A stretch of DNA of 64,000 nucleotides from positions 1-64,000 of the forward strand of contig VWPU01014045.1 in assembly GCA_013398955.1 (NCBI GenBank), written 5' to 3'. A model generated the notes under the pieces. That model saw nothing but the letters and a program-made list of their open reading frames with translations, made no database searches and was not told where the DNA came from. Below, piece after piece: positions 12,761 through 26,576 of this stretch. How positions within the stretch are numbered: position 1 is the first letter of the stretch; the number at the start of each line of letters is the position of its first letter. Made by a program: the position numbers and the translations under genes. This DNA comes from Callaeas wilsoni. Taxonomy: Eukaryota; Chordata; Aves; Passeriformes; Callaeidae.

Positions 12761-14159
12761 TACAGAGTGTCTTTATTTATACTTTTGTAGGTACATTGAT
12801 AATTTTACCATGGGCACAAAATAACACAGCTACATCTCTTCATTTCCCTTCTTCCTTCTATATTTAAATACCCACTCATAAGTCAGCAAGGCATGAATTT
12901 TCCATCATGCTTTTTAAATACTGTATTAATTTTCTATACTTCGTAATTTGCAGTTGGTTGCTATTTCTTTAGCATTACAATCATGGGTTATATTATCTTC
13001 TGTTATTGCTGTCTATACCACTGCACAAGGATGGATTTCCTGCCAAAATCCTCTTCCAGCATGGTGGTGGAATATGCTGATTTTGGCCATCATCTAAAAA
13101 CAAAACAAAACAAACCCAACCAAAATCCCCTTCAAATAGTCCTTTCATTTCTTTTGTCCAATATTTTCTTCCCAATAACTTAATTAGATTTTTTTTCAGC
13201 CTGGAGATGATGAAGCATCTTGTGTATGTATTTTTGACTGGGATCACGATCCCACTAGGTTTGCTCAAATACAGACTCGGAGAAGGTAGCTGCCTGTGTG
13301 GACAGAGCAGGATATTCTGTGCCTGGTGAATTCTCAGCATTTTTAAAAACTTCTCTAGCAAATTGTGACATAGCAACTAATTTTGCTGCAGCTGTAGGAG
13401 TATCGCCAGTTTCAGCCCTCCAGCCACCATTCATATCTGTTTGCTCCCTGTGCAAAATACCAGGAGCGGTATGTGCAGGCTGCTGAGCAGCTTGCAGCCG
13501 GGGATCCGGGATGTGGGACTGCGGCGTGCAGGGTGCATCTGACAGACCCAAGCTTTGTGGCTGGGCTAAGTCCTGCAGAAAACAGGGAGGAGAGGGGAAA
13601 GGCGCGGATGGTGAGCCTGGCTTGGCGGGGAGTGGCGGGGATAATCTGTGTGGCTGGACCCTGGCTCCTGCCCCACACTGCTCTGTGGGGGCACTGCCTG
13701 CTGGTGGGAACGCGCTTTGGTTCCCAAGGCTTCTTCTCCAGTTGCTCGCTCTAACCCTTTTTCCATCTGTCCATTCATTTATTATTTACCGCTTTCTCTT
13801 GCTCTTTTCTTCATTAGCTGGTTCCCAGTGCTCCTGGCTCTGGGAGGGGCTGTCTTACGGGAAACACAAGGACAGCAACAAGTATCGTTGTGCTGCTTCT
13901 CTGCCAGCCCTCCTTGTTGCAGGGATGGGACCGTGTGGCACGCCCAGCTAATTAAACCCTTTAACACTCTTTCCAAGTTAAAAAAAGAGTCAAAATCCTG
14001 GAAATAAGAGCCCCTTGAGTCCTGGAGTTGCCCATGCAGTCCATGCTGTGCTTTTTCAGAGGCTCATACTGGGGATGGATGCATGGGGGTGGGAGAGTAA
14101 CGTGAGAAGCTCTGGATATGCATGCTTTCTGCAGCTAAAAGTGGTGGGGGAAAAGTGAG

Positions 14160-14400
14160 GTTACAAGGTGTTCAAAAGAAATTTTGGATCTCTCTTTACT
14201 TCATTAAGTTTTATATTGGATTGCTGTGCCAAGAGACACAATCATTGACTTTCTTAAATAAATGAAAACCACCATGAGTTTAAATTTTCTTTTTTTCCTC
14301 CGATGAAAAGGTGGCAAAAACAAAGGTTTTGTAGGAGAAACTGAAACCAGTTCAAATATAATTCTATTAACTAATTAGGGGAGCTCTGGAAATAGGACTG
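14160..14400. promoter_or_regulatory. Candidate conserved non-coding block
   Basis: Repeat-free AT-rich sequence with TTCATTAAG, CTATTAACTAATTAGG and similar homeodomain-like cores. The call rests on composition and motif density only. Confidence 0.22.
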
Positions 14401-15965
14401 AGACTCGCAGGCCTTTTTTTCTTCTCTTTGCTGGGGCACTCCAAGAATTGGATCACCTGGGGAAAGCATGTTTAAGAAATACCAGATGGTCTCTGCGATG
14501 CTCCAGCTGTGGACAATCACTCCCAGCCAGGCAATCTGCCTTGCTGTCGAAGCCCTCTAAAACTGTGCTGCCCATTTGTCATGCTTCTCCAATTGCAGCG
14601 CTCTGGATAGCTTCTTTTTTCCTTGTCTGGCTCTTCCTTTCCAGTTTTTATCACCCACCCCCTCCATGAGCTAATGTAGTAACATCCCTTCATTGGCTAT
14701 AAATCCATTGAAGAGCCATATATAAAATATTACTTTGTTAGGGAAGATTGGGAAACATCTGTTTTTTACCCATAAGAGTCAGTCTCTACTTGTCTCACAT
14801 GACGATGTGACTATTTATATATTTTTAAAGAAAAAGGAGAGAAAATGGGAATCCTAGGAAAAAAATTAGTGGAGCCTCTAAATGGAGGAAACTGATGCAG
14901 CTCTGGGATTTGTTTGGAGGATTTTTGGGGAGGTGGGGGGGCACACGCCAAGAAATTGCTTAGATGTCTGACAAAGTAGCAGTCATACCAACTGCAGAAG
15001 GTCCGTCTGGAAATATTTTGATGTTGTATAACAGTTTCTAGGTGCTTCCCAATGCATACTTGCACAGGAAAACTGTGGGTCTAAACCATCATGTATTGTC
15101 TACTACACAGAACAGAAACCTGGGAACGGTGGTGGTCCTTGGATTAGTAGCAGACTGTAACCATAGGAGTGTACACACAGAGCAGAAAAAGTGTGTAGCT
15201 CTGGAGGCCCTGCATTTAGGTGGCTATTCCCTTAAATTTATGCACCTAATATAGGTGGTTATGCCACCAGCGCTTGCTGTCTGAGCCTACTGGCATGAAC
15301 AGCATCCCTTGCAACCTGCTCCGTGTTAGTGCCTTGCTGAGCTGTCTGCTTTTCCTCACACATACAGCACTTAACCTATGCCTCTATCTCCTTGCTGGAC
15401 AAGGGCATTGTTATCTGTGAGTGCATGTGTGGGGGGAACTGGCTCTGTCACCCCAAGGTGACAGAGGTGCAAGAGCAGGATGCTGGGACTCCATTGTGCC
15501 TGCCGTGGGGTGTGACATAGGAGTTTGGGTGGATATGGGGCCTTGGACGGGTGTGGAAAGGCTGTACAAGCAGCCAGGCAGGCTAGGGACACTTAGTTCA
15601 TGCTGCTAGGGTGAGCTGTGGAGTAAGATGCGCTGCCAGCTGTGCTGAGGTGACAGGAATTAGGAGCAAGTCTGTAAGGAAGGAGATTGGGAGCATACAA
15701 GGGAGGATGCTGGTTTGGATGAGCTGGGCGGGCAGGGGGGTTGCACCTCCAGAAGGCTGCCTGGGTGCTGTGTACCTTGCCTGCCAGGCAGGCACACTGC
15801 CCGTCTCTGAGCCCCTCAGTACGTGAATATGGAAGAAGGAACAGGAGACTTTGTTGTGTGCAGGTGGTGTCAGGATCTGCCAGAGCTGCTTTCCGTGCCT
15901 TGCACGGCTGGCTTATAGGAATGAAGTTCTAGGGCTGCTAATGACTGATGGTGTTCCACTTACAG

Positions 15966-16110
15966 TCATAGGATGGTTTGGGTTGAAAGGGGCTTCAAAG
16001 ATCACCTAGTTCCAAGCCCCTTGCCCTGGGCAGGGACATCTTCCACTAGACCAGGTTACTCAAAACCTCGTCACACAGGTCTCCTTCTTTCCTGGCTGGA
16101 TTTGATGCCT
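15966..16110 (-). repeat. CR1 LINE 3'-end fragment
   Basis: TCATAGGATGGTTTGGGTTG then AAGATCACCTAGTTCC and CAGGGACATCTTCCACTAGA is the antisense CR1 3' end typical of birds. The match fades near 16110. The 8-base terminal repeat is reduced to one unit. Confidence 0.8.
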
Positions 16111-17189
16111 TCAGCCGGCCCCTTTGCTGCGGAAACGTGAGACTCTCCTCTCCAGTCTCCTTTCCTCAGGGGTAGGTATTGCAGTGTTGGTCTGGACCCA
16201 GTTCACCTATCTGAGGTGAAGAATGCCCCAGAGGGGACCTCTTTCCTCTCTCTGCCAGCCAGCCTTGCCATCCCACATAAGCTCCATGATGGATGGCTGC
16301 CTGCTTTTCTCAGGCTGGCCAAAACCAAGCTCCATGTGTGTCTCCCCTGCTGATCCCTCTCATGCCTTTCTGCAGGGCTGTGGTTGACAGCTGTGTCTTC
16401 CCTGTGGCCTCATAACATGCTCATGGGGCTCCTTCTCTCCCTCTCCCACACACTGGCTGCTGCGCTGCTGTGCCCTCCCGCCACGCTGGAGCTCAGCCTG
16501 GTCTGATGGTTATCTGCCCTCATTGCAGCCTTGTGCCCTTGTGCTTGGCTCTTGCGGCTTTTCCAAAATCCTTCTCATTCTGCTTCCCATGGTGCTGATC
16601 AAACCTTGAGCCCCCTTTTCCTCCCTCTGCTCAGTTCACTGACCAATTGTTATTGAGCTGTGCTCCAGCCACCACGGGCACTGGTAAAATCTCCCCAAAC
16701 CCCACACAGCACCCACCTCCACCTGGTGCAGCTCCCTTGAAACACTTGTGACAAGTAAAAGGTTATTTTCCAATGGCAAGATGTTAAACAGACAAAGCTG
16801 CTCTCTCTAGCAGCTGTTGTATCTTTGTCCTCTCTTTGCCAGAGCCTTTGGTTAGCTCACACGGGGTGTCAGGACACTGGTCTAAAATCTGCTGCTTGGC
16901 TTTGGCAAGCTCCTGTGACAGTGAGCTCTGCACAGCTCTGAGCTTGGGAGTGGCATCTGATAGTTTTACAGGTGAGCTAAAGTTCATGTGTTTTGATACT
17001 CAGTATAGATTTGGACTTCACAGGACTAAAGAGAAAAGTTTAAATTTGAAGTGGAAGCAGATAAATAAAAAAGTGTTGGAAATGTTGCAAATAGCTGGGT
17101 GGGCATGAGCCACATGGGCAGAGCAGCAGCTGGGAGCACAGGTGCACCCAGAGCCCTCTAAGGCTCAGTGGGATGCTCTGACACTGGAA
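16111..17189. other. Intron stretch without recognised repeat
   Basis: GC-moderate, CT-rich sequence. A minus-strand open frame of 67 codons (16784-16987) is noted as a finding but cannot be tied to a gene. Nothing else stands out. Confidence 0.4.
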
Positions 17190-17580
17190 ATGGTATTTTG
17201 GGAATGGGAAGCAGTGTTGGGCACCATGTCCAATTCTCATGCCCATTTTAGCCAAAATGCTATATGACTGGGACATACTCAGAAAAGAGTAGTAAATGTG
17301 ACCCAATTCTGGAAATAGGGCACTACAGATAAGATTTCAGTAAGATTCATCTACTTAAGAAAAATTAAAAGTAACTTAATCATAATGTGCAAGTACCAAC
17401 AAGAGGAAGAAAAAGTTCAAGGGAAATATCTTGAAATATTAGACAAGAAAGGCAAAAAAGGAAGCTATGATTTAGAACCTAATGCAGGACAACCTTGGAG
17501 AAATAATGTGCAGATTTATAATGCTGAGAATGGTCCTTTCTATCCTTATAACATGTATAAATGTGCAACATGAGTGTTGT
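17190..17580 (+). repeat. Probable old CR1 fragment, sense orientation
   Basis: AGTGTTGGGCACCATGTCC, GAAAAGAGTAGTAAATGTGA and CAAGGGAAATATCTTG appear in the order of the sense CR1 3' part (consensus phrases like 'TGTTGGGCACCGTGTCCAG ... CAGAGAAGGGCAACAAAAATGA'). Divergence is high. The 62-codon frame inside is not a gene. Confidence 0.45.
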
Positions 17581-19849
17581 GCCTCCTAGAGAATAGGTGA
17601 TGGCAGGAATTAAATACTCCTGAAACTAAACTGAATTTGTTAGCCTTTGCTGATAACTTGGCCAGCGGGACCTTTCACTCAGCTGGAAGCAAAGCTGAGC
17701 TTGGACTATGGGGTCTGGTTCTCTTCCCATTAAAAGAGGAGGGGAATTTAGCCCCTGCCTATGCCAGAACCTGCCTGGCCTTGATGTGCTTTGGTATGAG
17801 AAGAAAGATTGAGTTTAGGTCAGGGTTTTTTGGACAGAGGTGACTGAATTTAGGAAACCTCAGCTACACCTCCTTGCTATAACCACCCCCAGGGAGGAGC
17901 TGATGTGCTGACCAGAACAGGAGGGAGTCTTTGCTCCCTGCCACCAAATCCTTCCCTGAAACAAGATCCAGAGACCAACTATTTGAAATGTGAGTGCTTC
18001 CCCAGGAGGAACCTGTGTTTGATACAGTAGTCTTTATTTTCCTGCTTTATTTTAAAGCTTGTTCATTCTAGCTCCCAAAAAAAGATTTAGCAGATATTTT
18101 ATTGAATATCTTGACTTCTGAACTTGGGTGTCCAAGAGTTCATTTATGATCTTGCTTATATAAATTTCCACATATAGGGTTTTGACACAGAAATAGTCTT
18201 CCTTTGATAGAATGTTACAAATTCAAGTTTCAGAAATTATCCTCTTGAGCCATCTCTGTGGTGTTTGGCATCATGACAAGTAATTAGTCAATCCTGAAAT
18301 AGTCATCAAGCAGAGAAACAGCTTATTTTATATACTGTTTCTTAGAGAGTTAAATATTTCCACATATTCAGGCTCTGATTGGAGTCTTGGATCCTTTCCA
18401 AATGTTCAACCTGTAAAGATATTTGAGAACACCAGGACTTAGGCTCTTTCCAAAAAATGATAGATTTCACTTGAATTTTCACAAATGGAAAACCACAACT
18501 CCCCATAGCTGCAAAGAAGCAGCTGTCATACCAGGTACGGAGTATGAGAAAACACTTTCTAAAAGCTTCAGGGACTTCCCATTATCTGGAAGTTTTTAGT
18601 GCTCTTAAAATTTGCGAAGAAAACAGCGTTTCTTTTCCTGCACAGAGTTGCCTCAGATAATCGGCTGCACCTGTTTGGAAGCGGCGCTTCACATTGTTCC
18701 CTTATACAGACCCTCGCACGTGTTCCTGTTAATTTTTCCTAGAAACCCAAGTGTCAACAAATTGGAGCCCAGCATTGCAACTCTGTTCAAAATCTCAAAT
18801 TGGTGTTTCTGAGCATTTTGCCATGCAAAGTCTGTGATCTAAGTGACTGAATCGACTTTGAAGTTTTGAAGTTGAAATCCTGGGATGTTGCGATACAGGC
18901 AAAAATTTACTGAAGAAATCAAAAGTACCAAATCAACAGCTCCAAACCTAAAGTTCTGCTTTTTGTTATTGTTTCTGCTCAATTCTTCAAAAAAAAACCG
19001 GAGGCAGTTTTCCAAATTGGTAATGGACTAATTTTGGGAAGGATTAATTTTTGGTGTAATTCAGCGCAGACATACGTGATGAGAATTTGGGAAATAAGGA
19101 GTTAAGTCATGATGATGTAAACCGTTGTTTCGCATTTAAAATAATAGCACTTGGATAATTCTGAAGTTGTGGCTTCTGCTTTTATTGGCTGAGAGGTTGC
19201 CAAAACATGTGTGTGTTGCTCTGAATTGGTAAATGATTCCTATTTATAGGACAGGTGTCTTCTGATGTCCCGAGTCCAGTGTGTTCTGTAATCCTAGATC
19301 CTGTTTCTGATCTATGTTTAATAATGTGTGACAGAAGGAGATAGGAACCTTGCAGACCATATCAGGCTCGGAATGTTTTGAGTTTAGCTCTGCCCGGCTC
19401 TGTCCACTTGTAACTCAGGGTATCTTTTCATCAGGATCTCGCCCTTCTAAAATTAATTTTTGGACTTCTCTTTTCTTTCTGAAACACATAGCCTTTGGAC
19501 TCATTTACATGCAGCCTCCTGAGCGTGCCAGCCTCATTCTTTTGCGTTGACTCAAGAAAAAACCTGCTTTCTTACATGTTTTTAACACAGCTTTTCTAAT
19601 GCAGGAACCACAGTGAGGCAATGCTACAGGGAGGGATGTGGTGGCAGGAACAGAGTCAAGGTGTATGGCAGTCATGAAAAAAAGCCCTTATGTTTCCACC
19701 AGCATCTAATTTAAACTGTGCTTCACAGCTGTTGGTTTGGGCTATGCAGTGTCACTGAAAGAGGGTTGGATTAGTTGCAATTAGTTATGTGACTGTCAAA
19801 ATCATTCTTTGTCATTATCTTGCAAGCTGCTGGTGGAAATGAATCCAGA
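17581..19849. other. AT-rich intron, no recognised repeat
   Basis: The stretch is mostly AT-rich with no LINE, SINE or coding signal that I can support. 18050-18600 and 18830-19200 have the smooth AT-rich texture of conserved non-coding DNA, without a specific landmark. Confidence 0.45.
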
Positions 19850-20070
19850 ATCATAGAATCACAGAATGGTTTAGGTTGGAAGTGACCTTTTAAAGGTCAT
19901 CTTGTCCAATCCTCCTGTCATGGGCAGGGACACCTTCCACTAAACCAGGTTGCTCAGAGCCCCATCCAACCTCACCCTGAACACTTTTAGGGATGGGGCA
20001 TCCACAACTTTTGTGGGCAAACTCTGCCCATGTCTCAGCACTCCCGTTGTAAATGCAGACAGGTCTAGTT
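19850..20070 (-). repeat. CR1 LINE 3'-end fragment
   Basis: AATCATAGAATCACAGAATGG opens the copy, followed by TTAGGTTGGAAGTGACC, TCATCTTGTCCAATCC and GGGCAGGGACACCTTCCACT, the standard antisense bird CR1 3' end. The match runs to about 20070. The minus-strand frame 19890-20207 is part of this repeat and its AT-rich flank. Confidence 0.92.
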
Positions 20071-23000
20071 ATTATGTTGCTGATGCATCTGCTCTGGTCA
20101 TTATACAGCATTTTTAAAAATATTTTAAAAAAAAATTTAAAAATATGACCAAGCTCCTCTTCTACAGAGGAGTGCAGACATTGGAGCTGGAAGTTCAAAA
20201 GAGACACAGGCTGTTTATAGAAGGGAGAGAAATGCAGGTTCTTAGAAAGGGAATCTCTGGAGATGCCTAATTCAATGGAAGAGGTGCAGCAGCAATGACA
20301 GGAACCAGGATGGAGGGACAGATGGGGTTTCCTGCCATGTCCACTACCCTACCACTCTCTGGTCTGGCCATCACAGAGCCAGGGCCTGTTGTTCTGTGTC
20401 AAGGATGGAAAGAGCGTGGAGGAGCCCCACCTAGGAATATGCAGCAGGGTGGGTCGGCAGAGCGGTTAGCGAGGAGCAGCTTGCTGTCAGCTGAGCACTG
20501 AGGATACCATCATGCCAGAAAAGGAACTGGGTCTGGAGGGAAGTGGAGGGGGCCATGAGAACTGGATGGGAGGCTTGGCTCTCTTTCAAGAAATTCCTGA
20601 AGCCAGATTAGTCCTCTTCGCCAGCTGGTGTGAGACGTTAGATTTGTGTTATTTCTGGCAGCCCCATGGGGACTGGGAGTAGCTCCATGCCTCGTGTTTC
20701 TCTTTCTGAGGACAGGACAGTCCAGAAGGAGCACAAGTTTTGCATCCGTGTCCCCAAGAGATGCAAGTGCCAGCTTGCCCTCAGGTAGAAGGTGTGAGGA
20801 AAAGAACCCAAGCTGCTGTGCCTTTCACCTCTGATGCCACCAGCTTCCTCTGCTGGCTGCTCTGGGCTAGTCTGCTCTTCACATGACCAACTGTACAGGT
20901 TTCCCCAGATATGTTCTCTTGTCTGTCCCTGTCTAGCCAGGCTTGGGAGAATTCATGTGTCTCCTGGCCTTGCATGCTGCTGTGCGTGCACAGAAACTCT
21001 CCACTGCCCTGTGTCTGGGAAGCCCAGATGTGTCCACAGATGCAGGAATCCTGAGGGTCTGCCAAATGTCTGGAAATGTAGGATATGCCCCCATGCATAG
21101 GAGCCTTGAGTTGTTCCTTGCCTGGAAATCACTGATACTTTTATGTGCAAGGGATTGGACACTCAGGGAGTTTTGGATGGGCAGCTGTACATGTGTGATG
21201 CAATTGCTTTTAGTGCACTTGAAGGAAATGCAGGATCTCAAGGAGGAGTTGGTGTATGTGTCCTGGTATGTCCAGAGAGGTTTAGGATTAGGTTTGTTGC
21301 ACATGCACAGGCTGCTCTGTACAAGCATGCGTACTTTGGAAATCCCTGTCAGACTCTCCCAGTCCTTTACGTTCCCTTCCTACATGAGACTATTTTTCAT
21401 CAAGATCAGGAGGAAGGCCCTTTGTGTTGTGGTCTTGCTTTGAGGCAATTCCTTTTTCTGCCTGATCTTTGTACTTCCTTGCTGGGCTCCTCAATCCCCT
21501 TTCAGCACAGGTCTCCATGGGGATCCGTATCTTCCCGTTCCTCTTTGCAGCAGAGGAGAGCGGAGGGTGGGACAGGGTTGCTGCGGTATTTGTCTGACGT
21601 GCTGCTCGCTTGCACTTGGGACGTGGAAGGACTGAACTGGCGTGTAAGCTGCTGTGTTGGCGCTGTGGCTTTTCCAGATCAGGATCTCAGATTTTTGTGA
21701 CAAGCTGGAGAAGGAAAGGGAGGAAGGTTTAATTGTTTTTCCCAAGTAAAACACGTGCAAATTGACCAGATTTTTCTCTGTGGCATTTTTTTTGCTTCTC
21801 ACTTGCAGGGCCCTGATATTTGGTCCTTACTCTGGAAGCGAGTGAACCTCCCAGAGGCTGCTGCTGGGTGCGATGCGGGGTGGAGGCCTCCCACCTTCCC
21901 TTCCCAACTGTTGGGTGACATGTCCTGGGTGTGGCTGGTGCAGAAGCTGCCTCATTCCCTGAGCCCCTGTTCTGGGGTGACTGAACTCCCAATACATTCC
22001 CTTTTTCTTCTGGAAAACAGATTTATTCTGGCATTCACCCTTGACCACACACTCCCTCTAGTGAATTCCAGGGTTAAAAATCATGTAGGCTTTTCGTAAG
22101 AGCTGCTTCACTTGTCGTTTAATGATTCCACCTCTGAACTGGGACCCTGCTGCTTCACTGGCTGCCTTGACAATATCTCATTTGTCTTTTCCTCTTTTAT
22201 TTAGTTTTTCCTACATTTTTCGCACATTCTGTAGATTCTCCTGCATTCCAACTGTCTTATATTTTCATGCCTCCTTTTATCTCTCTATTCATCTATCCCA
22301 GTATAGACAACAGAAATGCTAAGTCCACATAATCTGTAGAAAGCATGAACTGGGTTGTTAGACATTTTCCAAACATTACACTTCATGGAAATATTTTCCT
22401 GTAAGAAGTAGAAATGAAACAGCTGTCTCCTGCTCTCTCCTGGGCTGTTCCTGTGCAGACTCTCCTGCCCTCTGAATTTACAGCACCATTGCTTGGACGA
22501 GTGTCCAACAGCCAGCTTCAAGCAGTTGTATTTATGATGTGCCAAGCAGTGGTGAAGATGATGGTGTTTATATGCTACTCAGATCTATGTGGTGGGATTA
22601 ACATACTGTGAGACCTGTGCTAAGGCTTCCAGAGTCAGGAGCATTTCACCAGCAGAATTGTCACTAGGAAGTCTGGTGCAAGTCATGACTGATGACTCAC
22701 TGCAGACTGGAACAAGCAGGGATGTTCCTCACTCACACATCCTCCTGCTTGTCCCTGTCCTTCTGGGTCTGTGCTTGGCCAAATGGTAAAATCCCTCCAA
22801 GCTCCTGGCAGGAGCTGAGTATTGGCATCATGAGTGAAAGGCATAGGTGCCTCATGCAACCCCACTTGCTGGATGACAGTGGGCACCTGGCTTTTGTTCT
22901 TCACTCCTTGGCTTGTTGGGGGACATCATCTCCCAGCTGACCTTCCATGGCTGGCCCAAGCATAGAATGGGAGCCCAAAATCCATCCCAAAAACCTGCTG

Positions 23001-25363
23001 GGGTACCTGCTGGATGTGGGCATGGTTCAGCTCCCCCTCTCTAATGTTTTCTTCTGCTGGCCTGGTGCCTGACCTCAGCACAATTGAAGATGTGTTGGTT
23101 GCTAGAGGGTAACTGTTTCTTGAATCCTATGGATATTGGTGAGAAGCTTAATTCATTAGTGGAGTTGTCTGAACTGGAGAGGTAAATCAGGAAAAACAGA
23201 AACACACAGCAAAATTTTTTGGGTTGAAAAAAGCAATCCTTCCTCTTCCACATGGAGATGTGAACACCAGGCTTTCTGGACAGAATTGTGAACATCAGTG
23301 TTACTGCGAGTGAGTAGACAGTAAGCTCCTGAACAGATGACGGAAGAGGAGAGAAATAGAGGAATCTGCATGTTACCATCTCCACACCGAGCAGCCCGAA
23401 AAAGAGTAGGAGAGACCAGAAATTATTTGAAGATTCGCTTCCCTTCAGTGTTTTGCTGGAACTGAGTGAGCAGATATTCACAGGCTGTATTCCAAACTGG
23501 GGTTATTTCTTCAGAGCATGTTCTGGCAAAGGGTTTTGGCCACAACCCATTCTCAACCTGAATGACTGGGTGATACCATGGGGAAGAAACCAGCTAACAG
23601 CAAATCATGGATCTCAGTTTCAGGCAGTGGTTAACTGTGCATCCGTTGTGCTACTTCTGTATAACTCTCCATATTGTAATACACTGCTTTAGGCTTTGAC
23701 CTTGATAGGATAAAGCAGAACTACTCTTGCCCTTAAATGCTGCCCCATGAGAAATGTGGTGCACATTTTGTGCACCAGCATGAAAGGTGCTCTGCTCCCT
23801 GGGAGGATAGAATCACTCCATAGGTGCCTGAGAAATCCCTCAGCATGTGTCACCTAAGTGTGCCATGGGGATCTCACAGCTTGGGAGCGACTCTGGCATG
23901 TGTGCTGATGAGTCACAAGTGCAGCTGGGGAATACTAGAGACTTCAAACGGGAGCACATCTGGATACGCACAGAGCACATCTGGTGCATCAGAGTTGCTG
24001 TGTGTTTGCAGCATCACTGTACTGTGTGTGCAATGAGCCACTTTCTACCCCTCCTGTACTCTCTGGGGAAACTTTTATCATATTTACATAAAATAACATT
24101 TGGGAAACACCTTCCCTTCTTTGCCTCCGAGGCCAGGCTTCCCAGGTGAGCTTCCCTCAATGTGAGCAGCAGGGATGCTGCATGAAAGGATGAGCTGTGT
24201 CAGGACTCAGGAGCACTCCAAGCTTAAATAACTGGTTGTTATTCCATGTGATGTCCAATGCTCAGGTATTCAGTGGTGTCTCTGAGAAACATTTGTCAGT
24301 GTGTTTTGCTGGGGAGCCTAGAGGGCCTTTCATGTCTTTGCCAAGAGCTGGTCTGTTGTATCATTTTTCCAGGCATGATACACCACTTAGCACAGCAGCC
24401 CTCCAGGCTTTGCCCTTGTAAAGTCTCCAGAGTTATTCCCTGGGATGTGGCTGTCCCTGGAAGGGGGATTTGAAGGTCGACTACTCTATCAATGTGTATC
24501 TACATAAAGCAAGGGAAAAAATCAGGTTATGTACCAGCACCAAATTCTTCAAAATGTGCTATCCTTATGCACTTTGAGTATCTTCTATCCCTGTCCTCTA
24601 ATTTGGAGTCTCTCTGTCTTCAAAACTTCCCCGGTCTTGTACTAACAATGTAAATGAAGTAATAAAAAAAGTAAGTGCAAGTATACCGCTAATTTAAAAT
24701 CAATATTTACCTTTACTGTTTCAGAGCATTTAGGAACACTACTTTCAGTTTTTTACTTCCTACATAACCAAAAAAATGCCTTTCTTTCTGTATCTGTTTC
24801 ATGATGGGAAAGTCTATAAATCACCCTATCTCTGTAGGTATCAGAAACATCACACATGGCACTGCCTTAATGTCTTTTTTTCTTGCAATTTCCTGGATTA
24901 CCTGCTATGTCTTTGTTGAAGCAAAACATATTCAACCACTGGAGAGACTTGTAAGAGAGCTAAATCAATCTTTTCTCCTGAGCTTTGTAAAATAGGTTAA
25001 ACTAACACACAGTACTCATGGATGTTAAGTTCAGATATGCATATAAAATGTGAAGCTACTGAATGAAGAAATAACTGCTGTTCACTGTTTCAGCATCTTG
25101 CTGCAATTATATTTTTATTTTGTCTGCTATTTTTTGCCAGACAGAGATTATAAGAAAATTGAAAGTGAGTTTAATACTGAAATATCTGTGTTACTGTTTG
25201 TGCAAAGCTCAAAGTTCCTTCAACACTCAAATAATGCAAAATTCTCAAGCTGAACTTGAGAATACATAATGCAAAGCACATTAACTTACTGGAAACTTGG
25301 GCATGGGAGTTTTCTTTGATATGCCCAACCAACCCCAGTTTCCACCACTCTCAGTTAACATTT
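20071..25363. other. Intron stretch without recognised repeat
   Basis: GC-moderate to AT-rich intron. Many overlapping open frames exist on both strands (up to 185 codons near 21143-21700) but none looks like a protein family. 23951-23984 has a 12-base direct repeat (GAGCACATCTGG). No RNA gene seen. Confidence 0.45.
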
Positions 25364-25392
25364 CACAGAATCACAGAATATTCTGGGATGGA
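25364..25392 (-). repeat. Short CR1-like 3' terminal scrap
   Basis: CACAGAATCACAGAATATTC is the terminal motif of another bird CR1 subfamily in antisense. The match stops after about 28 bases. Confidence 0.4.
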
Positions 25393-25677
25393 TGCTTCAT
25401 CTGATATGATTAATGAATTTAGTCTTCTGAAAATGCTGGCTTCACTTCAATGCATGAAAATGCTTGTGCTTTTAAAACTTGATACTAATACTTTACCCCA
25501 GGTTTTTCGTATCCTTGCCGTGCTCATGTGGGGCTCCCACAAGCTGGCCCGGTGTCACTGTCACAACTGTACTGATGTACTACCCTGTGTCTATCTCTTG
25601 TTTCCCTGTCCTGCAATTTATGACAAGAGCTGTGACCATATAAGTTATTTTATATGCTGGGGTATTTAGCCCATATA

Positions 25678-25760
25678 TCATAGAATCATAGAATGGTTTG
25701 GGTTGGAAGGGACCTTAAAGATCATCTAGCTCCAACTGCCCTGCCATGAAATCTTTAGGG
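25678..25760 (-). repeat. CR1 LINE 3'-end fragment, well preserved
   Basis: TCATAGAATCATAGAATGG then TTTGGGTTGGAAGGGACC and TTAAAGATCATCTAGCTCC is almost the consensus antisense CR1 3' end of birds. It is 5'-truncated after about 75 bases and looks like the youngest CR1 copy in the window. Confidence 0.93.
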
Positions 25761-26576
25761 GACTTGTGTCCTGTGAAGCATGAACCAGACCTCTTCAGGT
25801 CAACCCCTCATCTCTCCTGAATCTCAGCACTGCGGTCTGGAGCTGCAGATCTGCCCTGAGAAGTGGCCTGTGATGTACAGTCTGAATGAGAAGCAAAAGC
25901 CACCTTCTGTTAAGAGGTAGATCAAAAAGAGGGGCTTTGCATTTTGGCTGCAGCTCTCCCACTGCAGAAGAGCAGTGTTAACTGGTCATGAGGCTGAAAA
26001 CTGTCCGGAAGGAGCCCAGGAGCAGATATCTGCACAAATATGCCTCAGTCATCTTCCTAACCAACTCCTCGCCCTTGGTCAGACCACGCAGTGCCTCACC
26101 GGTGCCTCTGGATGAGTTGCTCTGGTCTCAGGAAGGGGCCTCCAGGACTGGTGCAAGAAAAATCAGTCCCTCCTTTTCCTCCTCTCCCCTCAGAACTGCG
26201 TGTGTCCATGTGATTTATGTGACTCTGGATTTTAGCTCGTCCTTACTCTGCGGAGAGCCTGATGGCTTCTCTGTTTGCCTCGGTGCTTGCCTTAGCACAT
26301 TGTTCTTGCTGCTGATGGTTGTGCTGGTGGAGGTTTTATCTGGAAAGAAGGGGGGGATGGCAGTGAGGAAGACAGCCCTGAGGAAGAGGTGTCATGCTGT
26401 GTGGAGCCAGTGCTGCCGGCTGGGCTTCCTGAGCCTGGGCAGGCAATTCCCACCAGCCCTGTGCTCCGCAATGGAAAACGCAGAGACAGGGAAGTGTGTT
26501 CATGGGTCAGGAACCAAACAGGTTGAAAAGGTTTAGAGCATTTCTGCAGGGGCTAGAGAGAGGTAAAAATCTGCCT

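Larger units (their letters stand above)
11851..15964. other. AT-rich intron, largely repeat-free
   Basis: I recognise no complete repeat here. Two AT-rich blocks (12180-12760 and 14160-14400) have the look of conserved non-coding DNA. 13490-13640 is a short GC- and CpG-enriched patch. A CAT repeat (four units) lies near 12736. No coding signal. Confidence 0.5.

Noticed and set aside
21143..21700. 185-codon open frame with several overlapping frames on both strands
   Set aside because: GC-moderate intron gives many long chance frames; no recognised family and no start or splice support.
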